A stretch of DNA of 64,000 nt, taken from positions 1-64,000 of the forward strand of contig JAKLHY010000037.1 of the NCBI GenBank assembly GCA_022709905.1. The letters run 5' to 3'. The notes below the pieces were generated by a model. The model searched no databases. It saw only the letters and a program-made list of their open reading frames with translations, and was not told where the DNA came from. This DNA comes from Verrucomicrobiota bacterium. Lineage in GTDB: Bacteria; Verrucomicrobiota; Verrucomicrobiia; Limisphaerales; UBA1319. Below are positions 16,621 through 25,700 of the stretch, in pieces (position 1 is the first letter of the stretch; each line of letters starts with the position of its first letter). Made by a program: the position numbers and the translations under genes.

Positions 16621-18021
16621 ATGTCGATCCCAATTCTCAGCATCGCACAGATGCGTCAGTGGGAACAGGCCACCTGGGCCGCGGGCGTGTCAGAACAGGA
16701 GGTCATTCGCAAGGCGGGTCGAAGTGTGGCTCGAATTGCCGTCCGCAACACCCAGCCGGCCGACCGCATTTTGATCCTGGCCGGCAAGGGGCATAATGGC
16801 GATGACGCCCGCTGCACGGTTGAATGGATGCCGGACCGTGAGATTCGGGTGCTCGACATCGCAGATCCGGCGCAGTCGTTCGAGAATCTGGAGGCGTGTC
16901 TTCAGCGGCAACCGGATTGGATCGTCGATGGACTCTTTGGCATCGGACTGAACCGGCCATTGAACGAGGCCTGGATCCAGTTTATCGAACGGGTGAACCG
17001 GAGCGGGATTCCCGTGCTGTCGGTCGATGTGCCGTCGGGATTGGACGCGGATCACGGCAAGCCTTTGGGAACGGCCATCCGGGCGGTCGTGACCGTCACT
17101 CTCGGGGCGCCCAAGGAGGGATTGCTGATGCCAGAGGCGGAGCCTTACGTGGGCCGGCTGGAGGTGGGAACGGATATTGGATTGGTCCCCTGCCCCATCG
17201 AGAACGAGCGTCAATGGACAGTGCCCGGTGATTTCGCCGGTTATCCACCGAGACGCTTGCCTGTCACCCACAAAGGCACCTATGGCCATGTGGCGATCCT
17301 CGCGGGCAGTCTCGGATATCATGGCGCGGCCGTGCTCGCCGCTCGGGGCGCCTTGCGCGCACAGCCCGGTTTGGTCACGGTTTACCCGATGGAAAACGTG
17401 TATCAACCGGTGGCCTCCCAACTTCAAGCCGCGATGGTGCACCCCTGGCATCCCCACCAGATCCTGCCCGATTCGGTGACCACCGTTCTGATAGGACCGG
17501 GATTGGCAGATCCAAAAACCGCCGAGCGCCTGGCGCAGGAAGCGGCCCGATTGTGGCAGGATTCCTCCTGGCACGTCATCGTGGATGCCAGCGCCCTGGA
17601 CTGGCTCCCTTGCGGTTCGGTTCCCAAAGATGTCTTGCGTTGCATCACGCCCCATCCGGGCGAGGCCGCCCGCATGTTGAAGATCCCCGTGCGCGCGGTT
17701 CAAGCCGACCGTGTCGGATCGCTCCGTCGGCTTTCTCAGCTCTGGGGGAATTGTTGGGTCGTGCTCAAAGGCCATCACACGCTGATCGGCAGAAGCACCG
17801 GCCCCCTCTTCGTCAATTCCTCCGGCAATCCGGGTTTGGCCCAGGGCGGCAGCGGAGACGTCCTGGCGGGATTCATCGGGGGACTTCTGGCCCAGCCAGC
17901 GCTGACACAGGCCCCTGACCGGGCGTTGCGCTATGCCGTCTGGCGGCACGGCGATCGCGCGGATTCCTTGCAGAGCCAGGCGTCCCGCTGGACCCTCGAC
18001 GAGCTGCTGGCCATCCTTTAG
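16621..18021 (+). CDS. nnr: Bifunctional NAD(P)H-hydrate repair enzyme (epimerase and ADP/ATP-dependent dehydratase)
   Basis: 466 residues. The N-terminal YjeF_N domain (about 1-215) interconverts R- and S-NAD(P)HX; AGKGHNGDD at 54-62, DGLFGIGLNRP at 103-113 and DVPSGLDAD at 136-144 are its motifs. The C-terminal ribokinase-like domain (about 225-466) dehydrates S-NAD(P)HX; it shows LIGPGLA, ITPHPGEAARML, VVLKGHHT and GGSGD at 409-413. The fusion order and length are those of E. coli Nnr. The motif GKGHNGDD differs slightly from the usual GxGNNGGDG. It is convergent with gdhA, an NAD(P)H-dependent enzyme, but transcribed separately. Confidence 0.92.
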   Translation: MSIPILSIAQMRQWEQATWAAGVSEQEVIRKAGRSVARIAVRNTQPADRILILAGKGHNGDDARCTVEWMPDREIRVLDIADPAQSFENLEACLQRQPDWIVDGLFGIGLNRPLNEAWIQFIERVNRSGIPVLSVDVPSGLDADHGKPLGTAIRAVVTVTLGAPKEGLLMPEAEPYVGRLEVGTDIGLVPCPIENERQWTVPGDFAGYPPRRLPVTHKGTYGHVAILAGSLGYHGAAVLAARGALRAQPGLVTVYPMENVYQPVASQLQAAMVHPWHPHQILPDSVTTVLIGPGLADPKTAERLAQEAARLWQDSSWHVIVDASALDWLPCGSVPKDVLRCITPHPGEAARMLKIPVRAVQADRVGSLRRLSQLWGNCWVVLKGHHTLIGRSTGPLFVNSSGNPGLAQGGSGDVLAGFIGGLLAQPALTQAPDRALRYAVWRHGDRADSLQSQASRWTLDELLAIL

Positions 18022-18050
18022 CGAGGTCCGCTGATTTGGCCGGATATGCG

Positions 18051-18084
18051 AAAAAGGCGCTGGCCCGTCAACGGGCCCAGCGCC
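18051..18084 (-). terminator. Intrinsic terminator of gdhA
   Basis: On the minus strand a stem of about 13 bp (GGCGCTGGGCCCGT paired with ACGGGCCAGCGCC, one bulged base, TG loop) is followed at once by five T residues. It begins 24 nt after the gdhA stop codon. In the plus direction no T-run follows, so it serves gdhA and not nnr. Confidence 0.85.
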
Positions 18085-18107
18085 TCGATAGGGAGAGCCG
18101 GAAAATT

Positions 18108-19445
18108 TCAGACCAATCCCTGGTCCAGCATGGCGTCGGCCACCTTAATGAATCCGGCGATGTTGGCGCCCATGACCAGGTTGCCCGGCTGGCCGTATTC
18201 AACCGAGGTATCATAGGCGTTCTTGTGGATCGTGATCATAATGCGATGCAGCCGCTGATCCACCTCCTCACGGGTCCAGGAGAGGCGCATGGAGTTCTGG
18301 CTCATCTCGAGTCCCGAGGTGGCTACGCCGCCCGCATTCGCCGCCTTGCCCGGGCCGTAGAGGATCTTCTTGGCCAGGAACTGCTCGATGCCTTCGGGAT
18401 CGGTGGGCATGTTCGCCCCCTCGGAAACCAGGAAGCAACCGTTATCCAGGAGCGTCTTCGCATCCTCGCCGCTGATTTCGTTTTGCGTGGCGCTTGGGAA
18501 CGCGCAGTCGCATTCGATGCCCCAGGGACGTTTCCCGGCATAATACTCGGCCCCGAACTTGTCCGCGTATTCCTTGATGCGGCCGCGGCGCACATTTTTC
18601 AGGTCCATGGCCCACGCGAGTTTCTCGTCGCTGATCCCGTCCTTGTCGTAGATGAAACCGTTGGAGTCCGACAGGGTCACGGCTTTGGCGCCGAGCTGGT
18701 TCAGTTTCTCGATGGTGTATTGAGCCACATTCCCGGAGCCGGACACCACGCAGACCTTGCCCTGGAGGGTTTGGCCGCGGGTCTTGAGCATTTCCTGGGC
18801 AAAGTAGACCGCGCCGTAGCCCGTGGCTTCCGGCCGGATCAGCGACCCGCCCCAATTCAGCCCCTTGCCTGTCAGCACGCCGGAGAATTCGTTCACCAGC
18901 CGTTTATACTGGCCAAACAGAAAGCCAATCTCGCGGCCGCCCACCCCAATGTCTCCGGCCGGAACATCCGTGTCCGGCCCGATGTGACGGAAGAGCTCCG
19001 TCATGAACGACTGGCAGAAACGCATGACCTCGGCGTCGGACTTGCCCTTCGGGTCAAAGTCCGATCCCCCCTTGGCTCCGCCCATCGGCAGAGTTGTCAA
19101 GGAATTCTTGAAGACCTGTTCGAATCCCAGGAACTTCAAAATGCTGGCGCACACGGTCGGATGAAAACGCAGCCCCCCCTTGTAAGGCCCGATGGCGCTG
19201 TTGAATTGGATGCGGAAGCCCCGGTTCACCTGGATCTGACCTTTGTCGTCCTGCCAGGGAACCCGGAAAATCAACTGCCGCTCCGGTTCCACGATGCGGT
19301 CCAAAATACGACCGTCCCGGTATTTTTTATGACGCTGGATCGCGGGCTCGATCGATTCGAGCACTTCGGTGACGGCCTGGAAAAACTCAGGCTCCCCGGC
19401 ATTCCGGCGCCTGACGGTTTCGAGAGTGTCTTGGATGAGACCCAT
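18108..19445 (-). CDS. gdhA: Glutamate dehydrogenase, hexameric (probably NADP-specific)
   Basis: 445 residues, the length of the hexameric bacterial enzyme. It reductively aminates 2-oxoglutarate to glutamate in the cytoplasm. GPYKGGLRFHP and PMGGAKGGSDFDPKGKSD carry the substrate and catalytic lysines, GDIGVGGREIGFL precedes the nucleotide domain, and VSGSGNVAQYTIEKL is the dinucleotide-binding turn. AAGGAG lies about 13 nt before the ATG. A strong terminator follows the gene. With gltBD located 3 kb away, the organism has both high-ammonium (GDH) and low-ammonium (GS/GOGAT) routes. Confidence 0.94.
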   Translation of the reverse strand: MGLIQDTLETVRRRNAGEPEFFQAVTEVLESIEPAIQRHKKYRDGRILDRIVEPERQLIFRVPWQDDKGQIQVNRGFRIQFNSAIGPYKGGLRFHPTVCASILKFLGFEQVFKNSLTTLPMGGAKGGSDFDPKGKSDAEVMRFCQSFMTELFRHIGPDTDVPAGDIGVGGREIGFLFGQYKRLVNEFSGVLTGKGLNWGGSLIRPEATGYGAVYFAQEMLKTRGQTLQGKVCVVSGSGNVAQYTIEKLNQLGAKAVTLSDSNGFIYDKDGISDEKLAWAMDLKNVRRGRIKEYADKFGAEYYAGKRPWGIECDCAFPSATQNEISGEDAKTLLDNGCFLVSEGANMPTDPEGIEQFLAKKILYGPGKAANAGGVATSGLEMSQNSMRLSWTREEVDQRLHRIMITIHKNAYDTSVEYGQPGNLVMGANIAGFIKVADAMLDQGLV

Positions 19446-19808
19446 AACTTGAGTTCAACTCCTTTTCATCTTGGGGATATCGGCGCTGTCATTTAGCGCC
19501 AGGACCGCCCGGCTTTCCATAAGATTCATGTTGCGACGACCAGGCGGCAATGACACTAAACCCAGTGTCAGCCAACTCGAATCGACGGTCCAGATTGCGG
19601 TCACAACATGCATTTCGCAAGACCCCTTCGTACGTTAAACCCCGCCTTCTGTCCACTGATTCCTGGTCATTTTGAAAAGTATAAGCGCACAAAAACCAGC
19701 CACCCCTTATCATAAGATGAGCTTATTTATTTTGAAAAAGAGGCGAGCAGTCTGATTTTTGCTTATGGGAGTTTTCAGCGGGGTGGCGCGGTGCTAAGTT
19801 GTCCCGGC
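19446..19808. other. Intergenic region between gdhA and the KaiC/PPDK-like gene
   Basis: About 360 bp with two divergent starts. It holds the ribosome-binding site of gdhA (AAGGAG) and an AT-rich segment around 19680-19750 that is the likely promoter zone. A run of alternating ATAAG and CTTAT pentamers is listed separately. No coding frame in it looks real. Confidence 0.6.
19706..19726. promoter_or_regulatory. Overlapping CTTAT/ATAAG palindromes, operator candidate
   Basis: CTTAT (19706-19710), ATAAG (19712-19716) and CTTAT (19722-19726) form two overlapping inverted repeats with 1-nt and 5-nt spacers; another ATAAG lies at 19681-19685. The array sits in the AT-rich part of the divergent intergenic region, so it could regulate gdhA, the KaiC/PPDK-like gene, or both. 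Confidence 0.35.
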
Positions 19809-22430
19809 ATGAATACGGACCTGAATTCTTTCAGCACGGGCCTTCCCGGTTTGGATCGGATGCTCCTCGGTTTGGTGGCGGGCGACAATGTCGTCTGGCA
19901 GGTGGACAGCGTGGATGATTACGTCCCCTTCGTTCGGGCCTTTTGGGGCGAGGCCAAGCGGCAAAAGCGGAAGCTGGTCTACTTTCGATTTGCGCGGCAC
20001 CGCGAACTTCTGCGGCCCGAGGACGGGGGCAAGATCGTTCGGCTGCGGCCGCAGGACAGTTTCGAGCAGTTTTTGACGGAGATCCTGGATGTGATCGAGC
20101 GGGAAGGTCTGGGGGCTTGTTACGTTTTCGACTGGTTGTCGGACTTGGCGGCAGATTGGTATAGCGACCGGATGCTGGGGAACTTCTTCATGATCACCTG
20201 CCCGTTTCTCTACGATCTAAAGACCATCGCCTATTTTGGATTGCGAAAGAATCAGCACTCGTTTCACGCGACCGACGGGATCAATCGGACGGCGCAGGTT
20301 GTGTTGGAAGTGTATCGCAAGCGGGACCAGTTTTATCTGCATCCGCAGAAAGTGTTTGAGCGATACTCGCCGACCCTTTACACGCTGCACGCCTGGGAAG
20401 GCGATCAGTTTCGGCCGGTGACCCACAGTGCGGTGATCACGGACATCCTGTCGCACGTGCCGCAACCCTGGCTGGATTTCAGCATTCACCGGCCGGGGGT
20501 GTGGATGCGGACCTTTCGTCAGGCTCAAGCCACGTGGAACGCGGTGCGGAACGGGAAAAAATCGGCGGCGGAGGCGGAGGCGTTTTTCAACCGGGTGCTG
20601 AAGATGGTGGCGACCCGCGACGAACGGATGGGGGCGCTGGCGCGGAAATATCTGGATCTGGCGGATCTGATTGAAATCATGAAGCGGATGATCGGGACTG
20701 GCCTGATTGGCGGCAAATCGCTGGGCATGCTGATCGCCCGGGCGATTCTGAAGCGGAGCGATCCCCGCTGGGAGGATAGGCTGGAGGGCCACGATTCCTT
20801 TTTCATTGGGTCGGATGTTTTTTACACTTACCTGGTCCAGAACGGCTGCTGGTGGCTGCGGCGCCGGCGTCAGGATTTCGACGCCTTTCTGGAACAAGCC
20901 AGCCAGGCGCGCGAACGGATGCTCCAGGGCGTCTTTCCCCAGTATATTCAGGATCAGTTTGCCGAGATGCTCGAGTATTTCGGCCAGTCCCCGATCATCG
21001 TCCGGTCCAGCAGTCTCCTGGAGGATAACTACGGCAATGCCTTTTCGGGCAAATACGAGAGCGTTTTCTGCGCGAACCAAGGCTCTCCGCAACAACGGCT
21101 CGAGGCCTTTATGGCGGCCGTCCGAACCGTTTACGCCAGCACCATGAGTCCGGAGGGCCTGAGCTACCGGCAACTGCACGGTTTGTTGGACCGGGACGAA
21201 CAGATGGCCCTCCTGGTCCAACGCGTCTCCGGCGAGATGTACGACAATCGCTTTTTTCCGCACGTGGCCGGCGTCGGATTCTCGTTCAATCCCTTCGTCT
21301 GGAACGAGAACATCGATCCCCAGGCGGGCATGCTGCGGCTCGTTTTTGGCCTTGGCACGCGAGCGGTCGAGCGCACCGACGATGACTACACCCGGCTCGT
21401 GGCCTTGAACGCCCCGGAACGCAAGCCCGGCACTGGCGGCGGCGATGACCGGCAGTATGCCCAGCGCCGCATCGATCTCCTCGATCTTGCCGCCAACCGA
21501 CTGCTCACCCGCGAGTTTGAATCGGTGGCCGGCTCTCTCCCCCCCAACCTTCTCAACCTCCTGGCGGAACGGGACGAAGCCCGAGCTTCCTCGGATCCTC
21601 AATCCTTCTCCGGATTCATTCATCTGGACCGCTTGCTCACCGAAACCGATTTTGTGCCGAACATGCGTGATTTGCTGCGGCTGCTTCAGGAGGCTTATGA
21701 TTATCCTGTTGATATTGAGTTCAACTTGAATTTCCTTAATCAGTCTAATTATAAGATTAATCTCCTCCAATGCCGTCCCTTCCAGGTCAAGATCCGAGGC
21801 ACAGGCAGCCGGGTCCGGTTCCCCACCCGCCTCCGCCAGGATCAGGTCCTGCTCGAAAGCTCCGGCCCCATCATCGGGCAAAGCGTCTCCACCGCCATCA
21901 GCCGGCTTATCTATGTCGTCCCATCGGTCTACGCCCAAATGAGCATGAGCCGGCGATATTCGGTGGCCCGCGCGATTGGCCGGCTCACCCACCATCCCCT
22001 GCCCCACGAAAACGGCGTTCTCATGCTGATCGGTCCCGGCCGCTGGGGAACCTCGATGCCTTCCCTCGGCGTCCCGGTCTCTTTCGCCGAGATCAACACC
22101 GTCTCTGTCCTTTGTGAATTGGCGCTGATGCACGAGGGATTGGTGCCGGACATTTCTCTCGGCACGCATTTCTTCAATGACCTGGTCGAAATGGATATGC
22201 TGTATCTGGCCGTTTCTCCGGGCAAAGACGGCCACCGGCATCAGGAATCCTTGCTCACCCCCTTTCGTAATCGCTTGATGGATTACGTTCCCTCAGCCCA
22301 AGCGGTGGCCGACGCCATTTGGGTCATCGATCCCCAGGAGTCAGGCTCGGGAGAACTTTTGCTCAATGTGGACGCCATGAAGCAGCGCGCGATCTGTTAC
22401 CTGAACTCTCCTCCGGCGAAGACGTCATGA
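19809..22430 (+). CDS. KaiC-like domain fused to a PPDK/PEP-synthase ATP-grasp domain
   Basis: 873 residues from ATG 19809 (ATG 19791 adds six). The first 200 residues start like a KaiC/RadA ATPase (FSTGLPGLDRML), but where the Walker A loop belongs there is VAGDNVVWQVDS, so ATP binding there is probably lost; ACYVFDWLSDL is Walker B-like. Residues 290-700 match the ATP-grasp half of pyruvate phosphate dikinase (GTGLIGGKSLG at 296-306; IVRSSSLLEDNYGNAFSGKY at 397-416). No phosphohistidine domain and no PEP-binding barrel follow, so the usual dikinase reaction cannot be completed in this chain. Its role is unknown. It lies between gdhA and gltBD. Confidence 0.75.
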   Translation: MNTDLNSFSTGLPGLDRMLLGLVAGDNVVWQVDSVDDYVPFVRAFWGEAKRQKRKLVYFRFARHRELLRPEDGGKIVRLRPQDSFEQFLTEILDVIEREGLGACYVFDWLSDLAADWYSDRMLGNFFMITCPFLYDLKTIAYFGLRKNQHSFHATDGINRTAQVVLEVYRKRDQFYLHPQKVFERYSPTLYTLHAWEGDQFRPVTHSAVITDILSHVPQPWLDFSIHRPGVWMRTFRQAQATWNAVRNGKKSAAEAEAFFNRVLKMVATRDERMGALARKYLDLADLIEIMKRMIGTGLIGGKSLGMLIARAILKRSDPRWEDRLEGHDSFFIGSDVFYTYLVQNGCWWLRRRRQDFDAFLEQASQARERMLQGVFPQYIQDQFAEMLEYFGQSPIIVRSSSLLEDNYGNAFSGKYESVFCANQGSPQQRLEAFMAAVRTVYASTMSPEGLSYRQLHGLLDRDEQMALLVQRVSGEMYDNRFFPHVAGVGFSFNPFVWNENIDPQAGMLRLVFGLGTRAVERTDDDYTRLVALNAPERKPGTGGGDDRQYAQRRIDLLDLAANRLLTREFESVAGSLPPNLLNLLAERDEARASSDPQSFSGFIHLDRLLTETDFVPNMRDLLRLLQEAYDYPVDIEFNLNFLNQSNYKINLLQCRPFQVKIRGTGSRVRFPTRLRQDQVLLESSGPIIGQSVSTAISRLIYVVPSVYAQMSMSRRYSVARAIGRLTHHPLPHENGVLMLIGPGRWGTSMPSLGVPVSFAEINTVSVLCELALMHEGLVPDISLGTHFFNDLVEMDMLYLAVSPGKDGHRHQESLLTPFRNRLMDYVPSAQAVADAIWVIDPQESGSGELLLNVDAMKQRAICYLNSPPAKTS

Positions 22431-22606
22431 ACGAGCGAGGGGGGTGGAATCGGGAAGGCGGCGATGGGGATGCGTTGGATCCGATTGAAGCGCGCGATCG
22501 ATGGCGGGGCGAACCATTTGCGCGAGAGCATCTAATAAACCTCAACATCACCCTTCTTCGCATAACCCTGGCTAATAAGGCCATTATCGCCAGCAAAACC
22601 GGCTAA
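22427..22606 (+). CDS. Possible small protein overlapping the preceding stop
   Basis: 59 codons starting at an ATG that overlaps the upstream stop as ATGA, the arrangement used for translational coupling. The N-terminal half is acidic and basic (NREGGDGDALDPIEARDRW), the C-terminal half hydrophobic (INLNITLLRITLANKAII). No homology is recognised and no ribosome-binding site of its own is seen. It may be chance. Confidence 0.2.
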   Translation: MNERGGWNREGGDGDALDPIEARDRWRGEPFAREHLINLNITLLRITLANKAIIASKTG

Positions 22607-22725
22607 TTACGAGGCACTAAGAAGCGAAGTCTCCGTCGAGTTTTGTTCGAAAAATTTATGGGGAAAAATAGAAAAAATGAGTTGAACAGGCTATTGGTAA
22701 TGGTAGTTAGACGGGGATTTTTAAA
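22607..22725 (+). promoter_or_regulatory. AT-rich leader of gltBD
   Basis: The sequence just before gltB drops sharply in GC (runs such as GAAAAATTTATGGGG and GAAAAAATGAG), as expected for the promoter and leader of the GOGAT operon. The ribosome-binding site is poor (GGGGAT, 8 nt before the ATG). I could not fold a known riboswitch here. Confidence 0.35.
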
Positions 22726-25700
22726 ATGAGCAGCGAAGACAAAAGCCAAAGAAACCGCGAAACTCGACGAACCGGGCTTCCGGAGAAACAGGGTCTGTAT
22801 GATCCTCAATTCGAGCACGAATCCTGCGGGGTGGGTTTTGTGGTCAACATCAAAGGGCGAAAATCCCACGCCTTGGTGCGGCAAGCCTTGACGATTCTCC
22901 TGAACCTGCGTCATCGGGGCGCCTGCGGCTGCGAGCCCAACACAGGGGACGGGGCCGGAATTTTGTTGCAGATGCCGGACACGTTCTTGAGGCAATGCTG
23001 CGGTGACGCGGGGATCACCCTGCCGGCGCCGGGGGGTTATGGGGTGGGCAACGTGTTTCTTCCGCACGACGCGGCTGAGCGCCGGAAGTGTCAACGCTGG
23101 TTCGAGGAGATCATTCAATCGGAAGGCCAGCGGCTGCTGGGATGGCGGCTGGTGCCAACCAACAACACGCATCTGGGGCAGACCGCGCGGGCGGGAGAAC
23201 CGTGGATCCAGCAGGTCTTCATCGGCTGCGATTCGCGGATCACGGATCCGATGGCGTTTGAGCGCAAGCTGTATGTGATCCGAAAGCGGGCTGAGAATGT
23301 GATTCGCTACATCAGTGGCAAAGGCAAGCGGGAATTTTACATTGGCAGTTTGTCGCATCGGACCCTGGTCTACAAGGGCATGCTGGCGGCGGAGCAGTTG
23401 GAGGATTACTATCCGGATCTTCTCGATCCCTCCATGGAAACCGCGCTGGCATTGGTGCACTCGCGATTCAGCACGAACACCTTTCCAAGCTGGGAGCGCG
23501 CGCACCCGTATCGTTACATGGCGCACAATGGCGAGATCAACACGCTTCGGGGGAACATCAACTGGATGCATGCCCGGCAGGCCATGTTCGCCTCGGAACT
23601 GTTCCGCGAGGATCTGGGCAAGGTTCTGCCGGTGATCTGCGCGGATGGCAGCGACTCGGGCATGTTTGACAATTGCCTGGAATTGCTGGTCTTGAGCGGA
23701 CGATCGTTGCCACATGCGGTCATGATGATGATCCCGGAGCCCTGGGCAAACCATGAGAGCATGAGCGACGAGAAGAAGGCCTTCTACGAATATCACAGCT
23801 GTTTGATGGAGCCCTGGGATGGTCCGGCGTCCATTGCCTTCACCGACGGGATTCGGATCGGCGCCGTCCTGGATCGCAACGGGCTAAGGCCGTCCCGGTA
23901 TTACGTGACCAAGGACGACCTGGTGATCATGGCCTCCGAGGTGGGCGTGCTGGACGTTCCCCCGGACCGGGTGCTGGCGAAAGACCGGTTGCAGCCGGGC
24001 CGCATGTTTCTTGTGGACACCGAGCAAGGCCGGATTGTGGACGACGAGGAGATCAAGCGGGAGATTGCCACGGCGCATCCTTACCAGACATGGCTGAACC
24101 AAAACGTGGTGCGGCTCGAGGATCTTCCGGAGGCGCCGGAACTGGCAAGACCCGACCATGAGACCGTGCTCAGGCGTCAGCAGGCCTTTGGATACAGTTT
24201 TGAGGAACTGCGGATGCTGTTGGCGCCGATGGCCCGGGATGGCGTGGAAGCCCTGGGCTCAATGGGCAACGACACCCCGCTGGCGGTGCTCTCGGACAAA
24301 CCGCAGCTTTTGTACAACTACTTCAAGCAGCTCTTCGCCCAGGTCACCAATCCCCCCATCGATGCGATCCGCGAGGAGATTGTCACCTCGACGGTGACGA
24401 CGATCGGATCCGAGCGCAATCTGCTGCACCCGGATCCCGAGAGCGCGCATCTGATCAAGCTGAAAACCCCCATCCTGTCGAACGAGGAACTGGCCCAGCT
24501 CAAGCAGGTGAATCATCGGGGATTCAAAGCCGCGACGCTGCCCATGCTTTTCCCGATCGCCAAGGGCGGCGAAGGCATGGAAATGGCCTTGGACCAGCTA
24601 TTTGTCGCCGCTGATCAGGCCATCGAGAACGGACACAACCTGCTGATTCTTTCGGATCGCGGCATCGATGCCAAACTCGGGCCCATTCCGGCGCTGCTTG
24701 CGGTGGCGGGCCTGCATCATCACCTGATCCGCCAGGGAACCCGAACCCGCGTGGGGCTGGTCGTCGAGTCGGGCGAGCCCCGCGAGGTGCACCACTATGC
24801 CCTGCTGATCGGATACGGGGCCGGGGCGATCAACCCCTATTTGGCCTTTGAGACGCTGGACGATCTGATCCGCCAGGGACTGCTGGTCAACATCGATCAC
24901 AAAATGGCCATAAAAAATTATGTGAAAGCCGTTGTGAAAGGTGTTGTCAAGGTTATTTCAAAGATGGGGATATCGACGATTCAAAGCTATCGCGGCGCGC
25001 AGATCTTCGAGGCGGTGGGCCTGAACCATGAAGTGATCAATCAATTCTTCACCTGGACGCCGTCCCGCCTGGAAGGAATTGGTCTGGACGTGATCTGCGA
25101 GGAGGTGCGGCTCCGGCATGCCCGCGCTTTTTCGGATCGGACGACCGGGGACGGTGTTCTGGATCCGGGCGGCAACTATCAATGGCGCAGCGATGGCGAG
25201 TATCACCTGTTCAATCCCGAGACCATTCACCGGCTGCAGCAGGCTTGTCGAACGAACAATTTTGAGTTGTTCAGAGAGTATTCGGCGCTGGTCAATAACC
25301 AATCCAAGAAACTCGCCACCTTGAGGGGCCTGCTGAATTTCAAGTTCGCCCCCCATGTTATTCCGCTGGAGGATGTGGAATCGGTTGACTCGATTGTCAA
25401 GCGTTTCAAGACGGGGGCGATGTCCTACGGTTCGATCAGCCAGGAGGCCCACGAGGCGCTGGCGGTTGCCATGAATCGCCTTGGAGGCAAGAGCAACACA
25501 GGCGAGGGAGGCGAGGATCCGGCTCGTTACGAGGTGGATTCCGAGGGGGATTCCCGCAACAGCGCGATCAAGCAGGTGGCATCGGCGCGGTTTGGCGTGA
25601 CAAGTCTCTATCTGGTTAACGCCAAGGAGCTGCAGATCAAGATCGCGCAGGGGGCTAAGCCCGGCGAAGGCGGTCAGCTGCCGGGCCACAAAGTCTATCC

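Noticed and set aside
16690..17949. Long open frame antisense to nnr
   Set aside because: It is the mirror of a conserved gene in high-GC DNA; the protein lacks any domain and the sense frame is certain. The same holds for long antisense frames over the symporter, gdhA, the KaiC/PPDK-like gene, gltB, gltD, the PA14-type gene and the DegT gene.
22431..22725. Riboswitch or attenuator in front of gltB
   Set aside because: Only weak complementary segments (CTGGC/GCCAG) were found; no known glutamine-riboswitch core could be fitted.
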